From Vicinamibacteria bacterium (GTDB lineage: Bacteria; Acidobacteriota; Vicinamibacteria; Fen-336), in NCBI GenBank assembly GCA_016934575.1, contig JAFGSN010000032.1, positions 1-33,018 on the forward strand: a DNA stretch of 33,018 bases, given 5' to 3'. Of the stretch, positions 16,319-24,564 are shown piece after piece. The first letter of the stretch is position 1. The number at the start of each line of letters is the position of its first letter. A program made the translations under genes and the position numbers. A model generated the notes under the pieces. The model saw only the letters and a list, made by a program, of their open reading frames with translations, made no database searches and was not told where the DNA came from.

Positions 16319-17229
16319 TGGGCTTCGGGACGTTTCTCTTCATGGCGATTCTGACGTTTTTCTGCCTGTTGATCGGCTTTCCGATCCTGCTCTTCGTGAT
16401 GCGTCTTTTCGGCGTGTATGACGTCGTGCAAGAGCGCACCTGCCATGTCTACGTGCTCTTCGGCAACGTCCTCGGCGTGCTGGACGATCCGGGCCTGTAT
16501 TTTCTCCCGTTTCGTCTGGGCCTGGCGGCGTTTGTCGTGCGCTGGTTCGGCCGGTGCCACGTCGTCGATCTCCGGCTCGATCAGGAGTATCTGCGCAGTC
16601 AGGCGGTCAACTCGGAGGAGGGGGCGCCGATGGGCATCGGCGTCTGGTACGAGATGTTCGTTTCGGATCCCGTGGCTTATCTTTTCCGCAACATCGATCC
16701 GCGCGGCTCTCTGCGCGCCAACGTCGCGAGCGCCGCGGTGCGCAGCTTATCGAACATGCCTCTCGAACAGATGCTCGAGAACCGCCATCCGATGAGCCGG
16801 AGCGTGCGCGAGGAGGTCTCCCCGAAGTCGCACGAATGGGGCTATGCGCTGGGCTCGATCTACATCCGCAAGGTGCATTTCCGGGACGCCGGCATGCTGC
16901 GTCAGATCGAGGAGAAAGTGGTGAACCGGCTGCGGCAGGTGACTTCCGCGATACGACAGGACGGCGCCAATCAGGTTTCGATCATCAAGAGCAACGCCGA
17001 TCGCGTGGCGTCGGTCGAGTTCGCCAAGGCGGCCGCCATGCGGCCGCGGATCGTGGGCGACGCCTTGAGACAAATCACATCCGACCCGGAGGTGGGAGGG
17101 GCCATGTTCGAGATCCTTGAGACCGAGAGGCTCCTGGCCGGCGCCGGCGAGATCACGCTGCTTCCCAAAGGCGCGGGAGGGCTGGCGCCGCTGCTCCTGG
17201 CGGGCGAGGCTGGACGACAGATCGGGTGA
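16318..17229 (+). CDS. SPFH/prohibitin-type membrane protein 2
   Basis: Encodes 303 residues. A transmembrane helix spans about 4-28 (GTFLFMAILTFFCLLIGFPI and following), then SPFH features: VVQERTCHVYVLFGNVLG, DPGLYFLPFRL, DLRLDQEYLRSQAV, and RANVASAAVRSLSNMPLEQML. Helices with Ala/Glu/Lys content follow at about 190-250, ending with a Gly/Leu-rich tail (GAGGLAPLLLAGEAG). It is distinct from the preceding protein in length and sequence, so it is an ancient paralogue and not a recent duplicate. The ATG overlaps the upstream stop, and GGAGG lies 7 bases before it within the end of gene 1. The frame stays open far upstream, but that part overlaps gene 1 and is a shadow. A hetero-oligomeric complex of the two proteins is likely, by inference. 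Confidence 0.85.
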   Translation: MGFGTFLFMAILTFFCLLIGFPILLFVMRLFGVYDVVQERTCHVYVLFGNVLGVLDDPGLYFLPFRLGLAAFVVRWFGRCHVVDLRLDQEYLRSQAVNSEEGAPMGIGVWYEMFVSDPVAYLFRNIDPRGSLRANVASAAVRSLSNMPLEQMLENRHPMSRSVREEVSPKSHEWGYALGSIYIRKVHFRDAGMLRQIEEKVVNRLRQVTSAIRQDGANQVSIIKSNADRVASVEFAKAAAMRPRIVGDALRQITSDPEVGGAMFEILETERLLAGAGEITLLPKGAGGLAPLLLAGEAGRQIG

Positions 17230-17573
17230 GACGCCAAGCGATCGTCGACGGGAATGTGATCCAGTCACGACCGAACCGCAAGGCGTCAGGTTCCAGGCGG
17301 GAGAATCCTTACGTCAAGATCACGTCGGGATGAACCCGGCGGGCCGGCGGCTCCAGGATCCTTCGTAGAGATACTTCAGGACATGCCATGACGCGCAGGC
17401 GATCGTCGCAAGTCGTTTGTGAGCTGGGAGCATCATAGCTTTCGCCCGTTCGGCCTCTTGACCGAATCCATTCGCAGGGCGTAGCCTGAGAATGAGCGCG
17501 CTTGGGCGTGCATGAGGGACAAGCCCGTCTCAATGACGGCATCCCGTCGCGCTGCTATCATTGGAATCGAACG
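17230..17573. other. Intergenic region upstream of the cNMP-domain gene
   Basis: 344 bases with no supported gene. It holds the promoter at 17458-17487. No clear terminator hairpin follows the SPFH operon; CCGGCGGGCCGG near 17336-17351 can fold only a short 4-bp stem. Confidence 0.45.
17458..17487 (+). promoter_or_regulatory. Sigma70-type promoter of the cNMP-domain gene
   Basis: TTGACC (17458-17463), an 18-base spacer and TAGCCT (17482-17487). The -10 box is identical to that of the NSS transporter promoter on the other strand near 28412. Transcription would start near 17494, about 80 bases before the chosen GTG start. Confidence 0.5.
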
Positions 17574-19979
17574 GTGAGATCGGAATTCCGAGCAAAAAAG
17601 AACCGCGCCGCGACGATTGAAGCGCTCAAGAAAAAACTTCTTGAAAGCCCGGCTCCATCGGCGCGCACACGGCTCCAACTGGCGGACATGCTGGTCATGG
17701 CCGGCAAGGACGTCGAAGCGATTCCCCTGCTCCTCGGAATCGCCGACGATTTCGCCGCCGACGGCTTCGTGGCCAAGGCCGTCGCGATCCTCAAGCGCGT
17801 GGAGAAGATCCAGCCCGGACGGGAGGACGTCGCCTCCAAGCTCTCGATCCTCGTCGGCGAGCAGGTGCGGCTTGCGCCCAGCGTGACCGTTCCCGCGCAG
17901 GGGCTGCCGGAGACGGGCTTCGAGGACGTGCTGAAGGAGATCGAACGCGACGTCGCCGCTCTCGAATCCGATGACGAGAGCGCGGCTCCCTTTCTGAGCG
18001 TCGCTTTTCTGGACGATGATTCGCGGCCGTCTTGTCCCGCCGAAACGACTCCCACGCGGACGATGTCGCCCCTCCAACTGGAGCCTCGGGACTCGATCGA
18101 AGCCGACGAGTTGGTCGCGCCTTTGGGCGTGTCGCCGCCTTTCGAGGAGGACACGCTGCCGTATGTGGAACCGACGCCTGCGCCATCCTCGCTCCATGAA
18201 ATGCTCGATGTCGAACGCGCCGACGATCGGTTCGCCGCGCCGGTCGATGAGGCGCAGGACGTCGATCGGCCCGAAGACGAGAAGGAGCCCCCGGCGACAC
18301 ACGCGGGGGATGAAACGGATCGAGGCGGTCCGAGCGTCGGACGCCGCATTCGCGCCGTCCTTCGAAGGTTCCTATCCTCTCTACCATTGGGCGCGCATGT
18401 CGCGGACAAGCCCGCGCCAGCGCACGAGGCGCTCGCGGTCGAGCCGCCCATGGCGCTTTCGCTGGAAGCGGAGGAGGCCGATCTGCGCGAAGCGTTCGGC
18501 GCCGCCGAGGGCGAGACGCTTTCCGACGAGGAGTTCCATAGCCGGGTCATTGATCTCGTCGAGGACGTGTTGCGCCGCCCGTCCGATGCACGGCCGTCCG
18601 ATGAAAAATCACGCAAGAGCAACCTCGGCGCTCGTTTGGTGGCCACGCCTCTGTTCAGCGAGTTGTCCGAGGATGAGTTGCGGGCGGTCATGGCCGGACT
18701 CGAGCTGAAGACGTTCGAGCCGGGGGACGTGCTCGTGACCGAAGGCGAGCCGGGGCAAGCCCTGTGGATTCTCACGTCCGGTCAGGCCAAGGTTTTCGTG
18801 CGCAATCCCGCGGGACGCGACGTGGAGGTCGCGCGGCTCGAAGAGGGGGATTTCTTCGGAGAGCTTTCGGCCCTGTCAGGACGGAGAAGAAGCGCCACGA
18901 TCACGGCGGCCTGCGCGTGCGAAGTGCTGGAGCTCGACAAGTCGACGTTGGACGATATCGCGCGCCGGCACCGTCGCGTTCGAGAGACGCTGGAGGCGGT
19001 TTACGTCAAGCGGGCGAGCAGTCCCGAGGCGGCGGCCGTGCGCGCCGTCAATCTGCCGGATCGACATACGAAGCGCAAGGCGATCGAGATGCTCGAGGCC
19101 TATTTCGGCGAGAGCCGGTGGCGGCCGCGCATGCGGCTGCGACTGGCCGACGTGCTCCTGAAGGCCGGCAAGGACGACGCCGCCGTGCCGATTCTCGTCG
19201 GATTGGCGGAGGATCTCGCCAGAGCCGGTTATCCCGAGAAAGCGATCGCTCTCCTCAAGAAGATCGAGCGTATCCAGCATCGCAGCATCGTGGAGATTCG
19301 CCTGGCGCCGAAAAAGTGCGCGGCCGAGGGCGGCTCTCTGGACGAGGATGCCGGAAATTTCGAAAACACGGAGGACCGCGCGGCCGCGGCACGAGAAGCG
19401 GCGCCGGCGGAATCGGGACAGGACTCCGTGTTCCACCAGTGGCTCTTGCGATTGGCGATTGACGGGATGCCCGAGCAAGAGACGCAGGAGACGCAGTTGC
19501 CGATAGACGAGGATTCCGCGCGCATGGTATTGCGCCATTATGGTCCGGGCCTGAGCGCCAGCCCGCTGTTCGAGGGCTTGTCCGAAGACGAGCTGCTCGC
19601 CGTGGTTCGCGGCGTACGGCTGCTTTCTTACGAGCCGGGCGACATCATCCTGACCGAGGGCGAGGCGGGACAGAGCCTCTTCATCCTCGCCGTCGGTTCC
19701 GTGCAAGTGATGGTCAGGGATCCGTCCGGACACAACGTGAAGCTTTGCCGGCTTGCCGCGGGCGCGTTCTTCGGCGAGATCGCGACGCTCTCGGGCCGGC
19801 CGCGCTGCGCCACGGTGACCGCGGCCGAACTTTGCGAGCTTCTGGAGCTGGACAAAGCCGCCCTGGACGAGATCATCGCGAAATATCCGCGAGTGTTCCA
19901 GGTGCTCGACGAGCGCTATGTGGCGCGCATGGGCGACGCCGGCGCGTCCAGGGCGCGCGCCGGTTGTCGGAATAGTTGA
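17574..19979 (+). CDS. Tandem TPR-like / cyclic-nucleotide-binding protein
   Basis: Encodes 801 residues from GTG 17574; TTG 17502 and GTG 17508 upstream are alternatives, none with a strong ribosome site. The protein is two copies of one plan: a TPR-like helical pair (23-81: LADMLVMAGKDVEAIPLLLG; and 506-576: LADVLLKAGKDDAAVPILVG), a linker, then a cNMP-binding beta roll (354-476 and 660-784). Both rolls keep the phosphate-binding cassette: FFGELSALSGRRRSAT and FFGEIATLSGRPRCAT, with the Glu and Arg that contact cyclic nucleotides. The first linker (about 270 residues) is acidic and disordered, the second about 80. No DNA-binding, kinase or transmembrane part is seen, so it is a cytosolic sensor or scaffold. 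It is monocistronic, with its own promoter and a possible terminator. Confidence 0.82.
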   Translation: MRSEFRAKKNRAATIEALKKKLLESPAPSARTRLQLADMLVMAGKDVEAIPLLLGIADDFAADGFVAKAVAILKRVEKIQPGREDVASKLSILVGEQVRLAPSVTVPAQGLPETGFEDVLKEIERDVAALESDDESAAPFLSVAFLDDDSRPSCPAETTPTRTMSPLQLEPRDSIEADELVAPLGVSPPFEEDTLPYVEPTPAPSSLHEMLDVERADDRFAAPVDEAQDVDRPEDEKEPPATHAGDETDRGGPSVGRRIRAVLRRFLSSLPLGAHVADKPAPAHEALAVEPPMALSLEAEEADLREAFGAAEGETLSDEEFHSRVIDLVEDVLRRPSDARPSDEKSRKSNLGARLVATPLFSELSEDELRAVMAGLELKTFEPGDVLVTEGEPGQALWILTSGQAKVFVRNPAGRDVEVARLEEGDFFGELSALSGRRRSATITAACACEVLELDKSTLDDIARRHRRVRETLEAVYVKRASSPEAAAVRAVNLPDRHTKRKAIEMLEAYFGESRWRPRMRLRLADVLLKAGKDDAAVPILVGLAEDLARAGYPEKAIALLKKIERIQHRSIVEIRLAPKKCAAEGGSLDEDAGNFENTEDRAAAAREAAPAESGQDSVFHQWLLRLAIDGMPEQETQETQLPIDEDSARMVLRHYGPGLSASPLFEGLSEDELLAVVRGVRLLSYEPGDIILTEGEAGQSLFILAVGSVQVMVRDPSGHNVKLCRLAAGAFFGEIATLSGRPRCATVTAAELCELLELDKAALDEIIAKYPRVFQVLDERYVARMGDAGASRARAGCRNS

Positions 19980-20020
19980 CGAGTAAGGACCCGGATCGAT
20001 CATGCGCCAAGAATAGGATT

Positions 20021-20058
20021 CGGACCGGTTCGGTTCGTCCGTCTCCGTCGTTTTCTCT
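20021..20058 (+). terminator. Weak terminator after the cNMP-domain gene
   Basis: CGGAC (20021-20025) pairs with GTCCG (20037-20041), with an inner ACCG/CGGT pairing, followed by TTTTCTCT at 20051-20058. It lies about 40 bases past the stop. The stem is short and bulged. Confidence 0.35.
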
Positions 20059-20140
20059 CCCAGTTTCAATAAGAACCGTATCTTGCGCCGAATCGTGAGC
20101 AATATCCCTTAACAGACACCTCGAAGCGTGGAAGATCGGG

Positions 20141-20188
20141 CCGGAGCGCGCGGAGGGACGATCTGTCGCCCGAACGAACGCGCTCCGG
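20141..20188. repeat. Perfect 10-bp inverted repeat with extra arm copies
   Basis: CCGGAGCGCG (20141-20150) is the exact reverse complement of CGCGCTCCGG (20179-20188), with a 28-base loop. The inner eight bases of the right arm, CGCTCCGG, recur at 20213-20220 and 20275-20282, so the left arm could pair with three alternative partners in a transcript leading into the VWA gene. Confidence 0.4.
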
Positions 20189-20325
20189 GGAGAGGTCGTC
20201 AAGGACCATGAACGCTCCGGGGCTTTCTGGAGATGCGCCAAGCGCGAGCGAGACAAGCCGGACATGCCATGAGTCGCTCCGGATCAATGGACGATCGTTG
20301 AGAGTCTGGCGCCGGAGGCGTTGAG

Positions 20326-21240
20326 ATGACGCGTTTTTTCCTATGCGTTCTGTTGATCGCCGGCATTGCGCGCCACGCCGCGCCGCAGGAAACCACGTCC
20401 CGGCGACTGCCGCGTTTCGAGGCCGGCGTCGATGTGACGCAGCTCAACGTCTCGGTCATGCGCGGACGCCGTTTCATCACTGGTCTCTCGCGGGATGATT
20501 TCGCCATTTTCGAGGACGGAGCGCGACAGCAGATCTCGCTCTTCATACCCGAAGAATTGCCGATCTCGCTGGTCCTCATGCTCGACGCTTCGTCCTCGAT
20601 GAAGGAAAAGCTCGCATCGGCCCGCGCCGCGGCCAAGCGATTCGTGAAAACCCTGCGTGAGGAGGACTTGGCCGAAGTCGTCCAGTTCAACGAACGCGCC
20701 ACAACGCTGCAAGGCTACACATCGGAACAGGCCGCGCTTGAAGGCGCCATCGATAAAACGGAGGCCAGCGGCGCCACTGCCCTGCACGACGCCCTTTACG
20801 TGGCGCTCAAGGATCTCGCGCGGCAGAAGAAATCGGGAGAACTGAGGCGCTGGGCCATTATGATAATCTCGGACGGCGAAGACACGAACTCGCTCATCAC
20901 CGAAGAGCAGGTGATCGCGCTGGCGCGCCAGACGGAGATCCATGTCTATGCCGTCAGTCTCGGCTTGCACCGTCCAGGGGAGCCGTCCAAACAGTCCGCG
21001 TATCTCCTGTCCACTCTGGCCGAAGATACAGGCGGCCGCATCTATTTCGCCAATTCGGTCTCAGAGCTCGATCATCTTTACGAGATCTTCGCCGAAGAGC
21101 TGCGCACGCAGTACAGCATGGGATATATATCGAACAACTCAAGACGCGATGGCGAGTGGCGCAGCGTCGTCGTGCGTCTCCCCGGTCGTGACGCGGTCGA
21201 GTTGCGGCATCGAATCGGCTACTACGCGCCGGCAAGGTGA
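20326..21240 (+). CDS. Exported VWA-domain protein (acidobacterial VWFA-related type)
   Basis: Encodes 304 residues. A signal peptide covers about 1-21 (FFLCVLLIAGIARHAA). Residues 30-75 hold the short strand-rich stretch typical of the VWFA-related family (FEAGVDVTQLNVSVM, then LSRDDFAIFEDG). The VWA fold follows with a complete metal-ion-dependent adhesion site: DASSS at 87-91, Thr151 and Asp183 (SDGED). Such domains bind protein partners through a divalent metal. No transmembrane helix follows, so the protein is probably periplasmic or secreted. GGAGG lies 7 bases before the ATG. The family is strikingly abundant in Acidobacteriota (known), which is the best taxonomic hint in the window. 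The gene is followed by 207 bases and then the DUF2339 gene in the same direction; co-transcription is possible. Confidence 0.85.
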   Translation: MTRFFLCVLLIAGIARHAAPQETTSRRLPRFEAGVDVTQLNVSVMRGRRFITGLSRDDFAIFEDGARQQISLFIPEELPISLVLMLDASSSMKEKLASARAAAKRFVKTLREEDLAEVVQFNERATTLQGYTSEQAALEGAIDKTEASGATALHDALYVALKDLARQKKSGELRRWAIMIISDGEDTNSLITEEQVIALARQTEIHVYAVSLGLHRPGEPSKQSAYLLSTLAEDTGGRIYFANSVSELDHLYEIFAEELRTQYSMGYISNNSRRDGEWRSVVVRLPGRDAVELRHRIGYYAPAR

Positions 21241-21447
21241 AAGGACCGGCGCTCCGGCCTCGTCGGCGGAGCGTATGGTGGATTGTCCCGGCGGTCATAC
21301 CTGTATTGTTCCCGAGGACAGTCCGAAAAGCGTCACACGGAATCATGCCGACGCGATGAAAGCGGTCAGGATCGAGAACGCGATCCGCCTCCGGCGATGG
21401 TCAATCGTGGCGCGTGAGCTGACGACGGAACGATTCAAGGAGAGCTT

Positions 21448-24400
21448 ATGGAGGCACTGGTTGTTGTGATGGCGCTCGGACTCCTGGCCTGGATGATCGT
21501 CATGACGACTCTGGCGATCATCGCGTTGATTCGAGCGGGAACCCTGGCCGAGGAATCGGCGCGCTTGCGACATGACCTGTCCGCTCTTGACGCGCGGCTC
21601 AACGCGCTCGCCGAAATGGGACTCATGGGGAGCGGCGCCGTGGCGGCCTCGCCGACGCCGGGCGATCAAGATCCACGGTCGCCTATCGCGCCGCCCGCGC
21701 CGTCTCGGCCTGAGACCGTGCCTACGGCCGGCGACAGAGCCCTGCATTCGCCCTTGGCGGCATGTACGGCCTATACGACCACCGCCAAGGATTCGGGCGC
21801 GGAACCACATTCGATGATTGCGGTTGAAGAGGCCATTCGGCCCGTGCCGCAGCCCGCGGAGAAAGCGCCTCAGGCACCGCCGGATCGAACCGTCACGCCG
21901 TCTCGGGCTCCCGCGCCGTCGCGAGAACCATCGCGCTCCTTTGACTGGGAGAGCTTGCTTGGACTACGGGGCGCGGCCTGGCTGGGCGCCATCGCCCTGG
22001 TCATCGGCGGAGCGCTGCTGGCCAAGTGGGCTTTTGATGAGAATTTCATCACGCCAGCGATGAGAATCGGACTGTTGATCCTCATGGGCACGGGCGCGCT
22101 CGTGGGCGCCGAGCTGAGCTTGCGACGCGGTTTCGCCACGACCGCGAACGCCGTCTCGGGCGCCGGCGTCGCCTTGCTCTACATCGCGTTTTTCGCCGGT
22201 CGCGCCGTCTACGATCTTTTCACGATGCCCCTCGCCTTTGGGCTGATGTCGCTTGTCACGATCGTGGCGTGCGTTCTGGCCGTCCGATACGACGCGATCT
22301 TCACCGTGGTCCTCGGTCTGCTGGGCGGATTCGCGACGCCGATGCTGCTCTCGACCGGAGTGGATCGGCCCATCGGCCTGTTCTCCTACATACTGCTGCT
22401 CAACGTCGGCCTGCTGTCGCTCGCGTTGCGCAAGCGCTGGCATGGCCTGGTTCCGCTGGCGCTTGGCGGCACGTTCGTCATCGAGATGGGTTGGTTCGGC
22501 CGCTTCATGAGCCCCGACAAGGCGCTCATCGGGCTTGGCGTGTTTCTGCTCTTCGGCTTGCTCTACATTTTCTTGCCGATCCTGAGTCGCACCGAAGCGG
22601 CCATGGTCATGCGTACGGGAGTCGTGGGCGGTGTCGTTCCTTACGTCTTCGCTGCGGCCGTGGCCGGGCGAAGCGCCTATGCTCACGAGTGGCCGTTGCT
22701 CTTCGCCTTTATCGGACTGCTCGATCTGGCGCTCTTGATCGTGGCTCTCCTTCGCCGGCGCATCGAGCTGTTGATCAGCGCCGCTCTGGCGACGGCCATC
22801 TTCCTTCCGCTCTGGGCGTCTGGGAACCTGCGGGAGTCATCCGTGCTCTGGGGACCGACGCTCGCGGCAATAGTCCTGATCGCCATTCTCAATATTTCTC
22901 GTTCCGTGGCGTGCCGGTGGGCCCCGGCATGGGGGTCGCGGCGGTCGAAGCTGCTTGACGCGGCCGGTCTCGTGGGCGGCGCTGGGCTCGGTTCATACGC
23001 TCTGATTCTCGTTTCTCATGGTCTGGGCGATCCGCCTTGGGCCTTCCTGACGCTCGTCGCGGCGCTTGTCGCCGTTCTCATCGTTCGAACAGGGAAGGCG
23101 CGGATACCCGGAGTTCTCACGGCCGGCGCCCTTGCCGTGGCGCTCTTGATCCAGGCCTGGTTTTTCTCGACGACCCGAGAGGCGTCGCTCGTACGCAATC
23201 TCAGCCTGCCGTTGCTTCTGCCGCTGTCGCTCTCGCTGCTTGCCGTGTGGCGCGCACGCGAAGAAAGGAGCGCATCGTGCCGCGTTGAAAACGAGGTCGC
23301 CACGGTTGTGACCGTGGGCACGGCGCTTCTGGGACTCTTTGGCTGCCTGGCTTTGCCGGCGCTGGGATCCGACCCGCTGCCGCTTTTCGCGGCGCTTGCG
23401 GCGCTGACGGCGTTGATTCTGGTCTCGAGTCTGCGCCGGCGGTGGGACCTTCTCGTGCCCGGGGCGCTTGCGGCGAGCGCCCTCTTTATCACGCTGTGGC
23501 AGGCGGCGTATTTCCAGCCGATCGACCTGCCGGTCGTTCTCGCTGGATACGTCGGCTTTTATCTTGTCTTTCTCGGCTTGCCGTTCATACTACCCGCGTC
23601 TCTGACGGCGCCCAACACTCCAAGCGCCGGACTCTGGTTTGGTTCGGCCATGGCCGGACCGCTCTACTTCTTCGCCGTGTATGAAGCCGTGACCGCGGTC
23701 TGGGGCAAGGCATTTATCGGTATCCTGCCCGTCTTGCTCGCGGCGCTCTCGGTGTCTGCGCTCGCGGGCGTCGATCGACGCATGCCCCTGACGCTCGATG
23801 CTCCGGCGGCGAGACTGCGCTTGCGATACCTGGCGCTCTTCGCCGCCGTCGCATTGGGCTTCATCGCCCTGGCCATTCCGATCCAGCTCGACCGGCAGTG
23901 GATCACGGTGGGTTGGGCGCTCGAGGCCATGGCGGTCTACTGGCTGCTCGGGCGCTTGCCGCATCCCGGTCTCCGACTCTTCGGGACGGCGCTTTACCTG
24001 GCCGTGGGACTGCGGTTGCTCGTCAATCCGGAAGTGCTGCTCTATGAGACGCGCGCTCTGCCCATTCTCAACTGGTTTCTCTACACGTACGGAGTGTCCG
24101 CGGCATGCTGTTTTCTGGGCGCTCGCTTTCTTGCGCGTGTCCAGGAGCGGCGCGCCATCGCCAGCGGAGCTTTCTTCCGTCGCCTTGTGGACGCCGTGCG
24201 CTTGCTGGGGATCCTCATCGTGTTCGCGCTGATCAACATCGAGATCGCCGACTACTTCTCCGCGGGACCCTACCTAGACGTGAGCTGGGAGAGGCGCTAC
24301 GCCCGTGATCTCGCCACATCGGCGGCGTGGGGGCTTTACGCCGTTGTTTTGCTCATCATCGGCGTCTGGCGCCGCAGTCGAGCGCTGCGCTACGTCGGCC

Positions 24401-24564
24401 TTGGATTTCTGCTTCTCACCGTGGGCAAGGTCTTCCTCTACGATCTTGCTCAACTCACGGGCCTTTACCGGATCCTTTCCTTCTTCGGACTGGGCGCGGC
24501 GCTCGTGCTTGTTTCGCTCATCTATCAGCGTTTCGTCGTCACGCGGGAGGAGGTTGCGTCATGA
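21448..24564 (+). CDS. DUF2339 polytopic membrane protein
   Basis: Encodes 1038 residues. One helix lies at about 5-28, then a short coiled-coil-like segment (32-56), then a Pro/Ala-rich, probably cytoplasmic linker to 165. The DUF2339 region begins at WESLLGLRGAAWLG (167-180) and continues to the end as roughly two dozen or more hydrophobic helices, with the family marks FATTANAVSGAGVALLYIAF and VLGLLGGFATPMLL. The function of the family is unknown; it is usually found next to DUF3999, as here. AGGAG lies 6 bases before the ATG. The stop overlaps the start of the DUF3999 gene (ATGA), so translation is coupled. The preceding 207-base gap shows no clear promoter; TTGTCC/TATTGT at 21284-21310 has a short 15-base spacer. 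Confidence 0.88.
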   Translation: MEALVVVMALGLLAWMIVMTTLAIIALIRAGTLAEESARLRHDLSALDARLNALAEMGLMGSGAVAASPTPGDQDPRSPIAPPAPSRPETVPTAGDRALHSPLAACTAYTTTAKDSGAEPHSMIAVEEAIRPVPQPAEKAPQAPPDRTVTPSRAPAPSREPSRSFDWESLLGLRGAAWLGAIALVIGGALLAKWAFDENFITPAMRIGLLILMGTGALVGAELSLRRGFATTANAVSGAGVALLYIAFFAGRAVYDLFTMPLAFGLMSLVTIVACVLAVRYDAIFTVVLGLLGGFATPMLLSTGVDRPIGLFSYILLLNVGLLSLALRKRWHGLVPLALGGTFVIEMGWFGRFMSPDKALIGLGVFLLFGLLYIFLPILSRTEAAMVMRTGVVGGVVPYVFAAAVAGRSAYAHEWPLLFAFIGLLDLALLIVALLRRRIELLISAALATAIFLPLWASGNLRESSVLWGPTLAAIVLIAILNISRSVACRWAPAWGSRRSKLLDAAGLVGGAGLGSYALILVSHGLGDPPWAFLTLVAALVAVLIVRTGKARIPGVLTAGALAVALLIQAWFFSTTREASLVRNLSLPLLLPLSLSLLAVWRAREERSASCRVENEVATVVTVGTALLGLFGCLALPALGSDPLPLFAALAALTALILVSSLRRRWDLLVPGALAASALFITLWQAAYFQPIDLPVVLAGYVGFYLVFLGLPFILPASLTAPNTPSAGLWFGSAMAGPLYFFAVYEAVTAVWGKAFIGILPVLLAALSVSALAGVDRRMPLTLDAPAARLRLRYLALFAAVALGFIALAIPIQLDRQWITVGWALEAMAVYWLLGRLPHPGLRLFGTALYLAVGLRLLVNPEVLLYETRALPILNWFLYTYGVSAACCFLGARFLARVQERRAIASGAFFRRLVDAVRLLGILIVFALINIEIADYFSAGPYLDVSWERRYARDLATSAAWGLYAVVLLIIGVWRRSRALRYVGLGFLLLTVGKVFLYDLAQLTGLYRILSFFGLGAALVLVSLIYQRFVVTREEVAS

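Larger units (their letters stand above)
19980..20325. other. Intergenic region upstream of the VWA gene
   Basis: 346 bases without a supported gene; a minus-strand frame of 73 codons (20066-20287) has no ribosome site or known motif. It holds a possible terminator (20021-20058) and a 10-bp inverted repeat (20141-20188) with further copies of one arm. I found no convincing promoter for the VWA gene. Confidence 0.45.

Noticed and set aside
17335-17460. Possible tRNA or small RNA between the SPFH operon and the cNMP gene
   Set aside because: I could find no T-arm consensus with matching acceptor stem, and no strong hairpin followed by a T-run.
18876-20102. A long minus-strand frame inside the cNMP-domain gene
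   Set aside because: It is antisense to duplicated, recognisable domains and has no ribosome site or recognisable domain of its own.
20066-20287. A 73-codon minus-strand frame upstream of the VWA gene
   Set aside because: No ribosome site and no recognisable motif; it covers the repeats at 20141-20282, which better explain the sequence.
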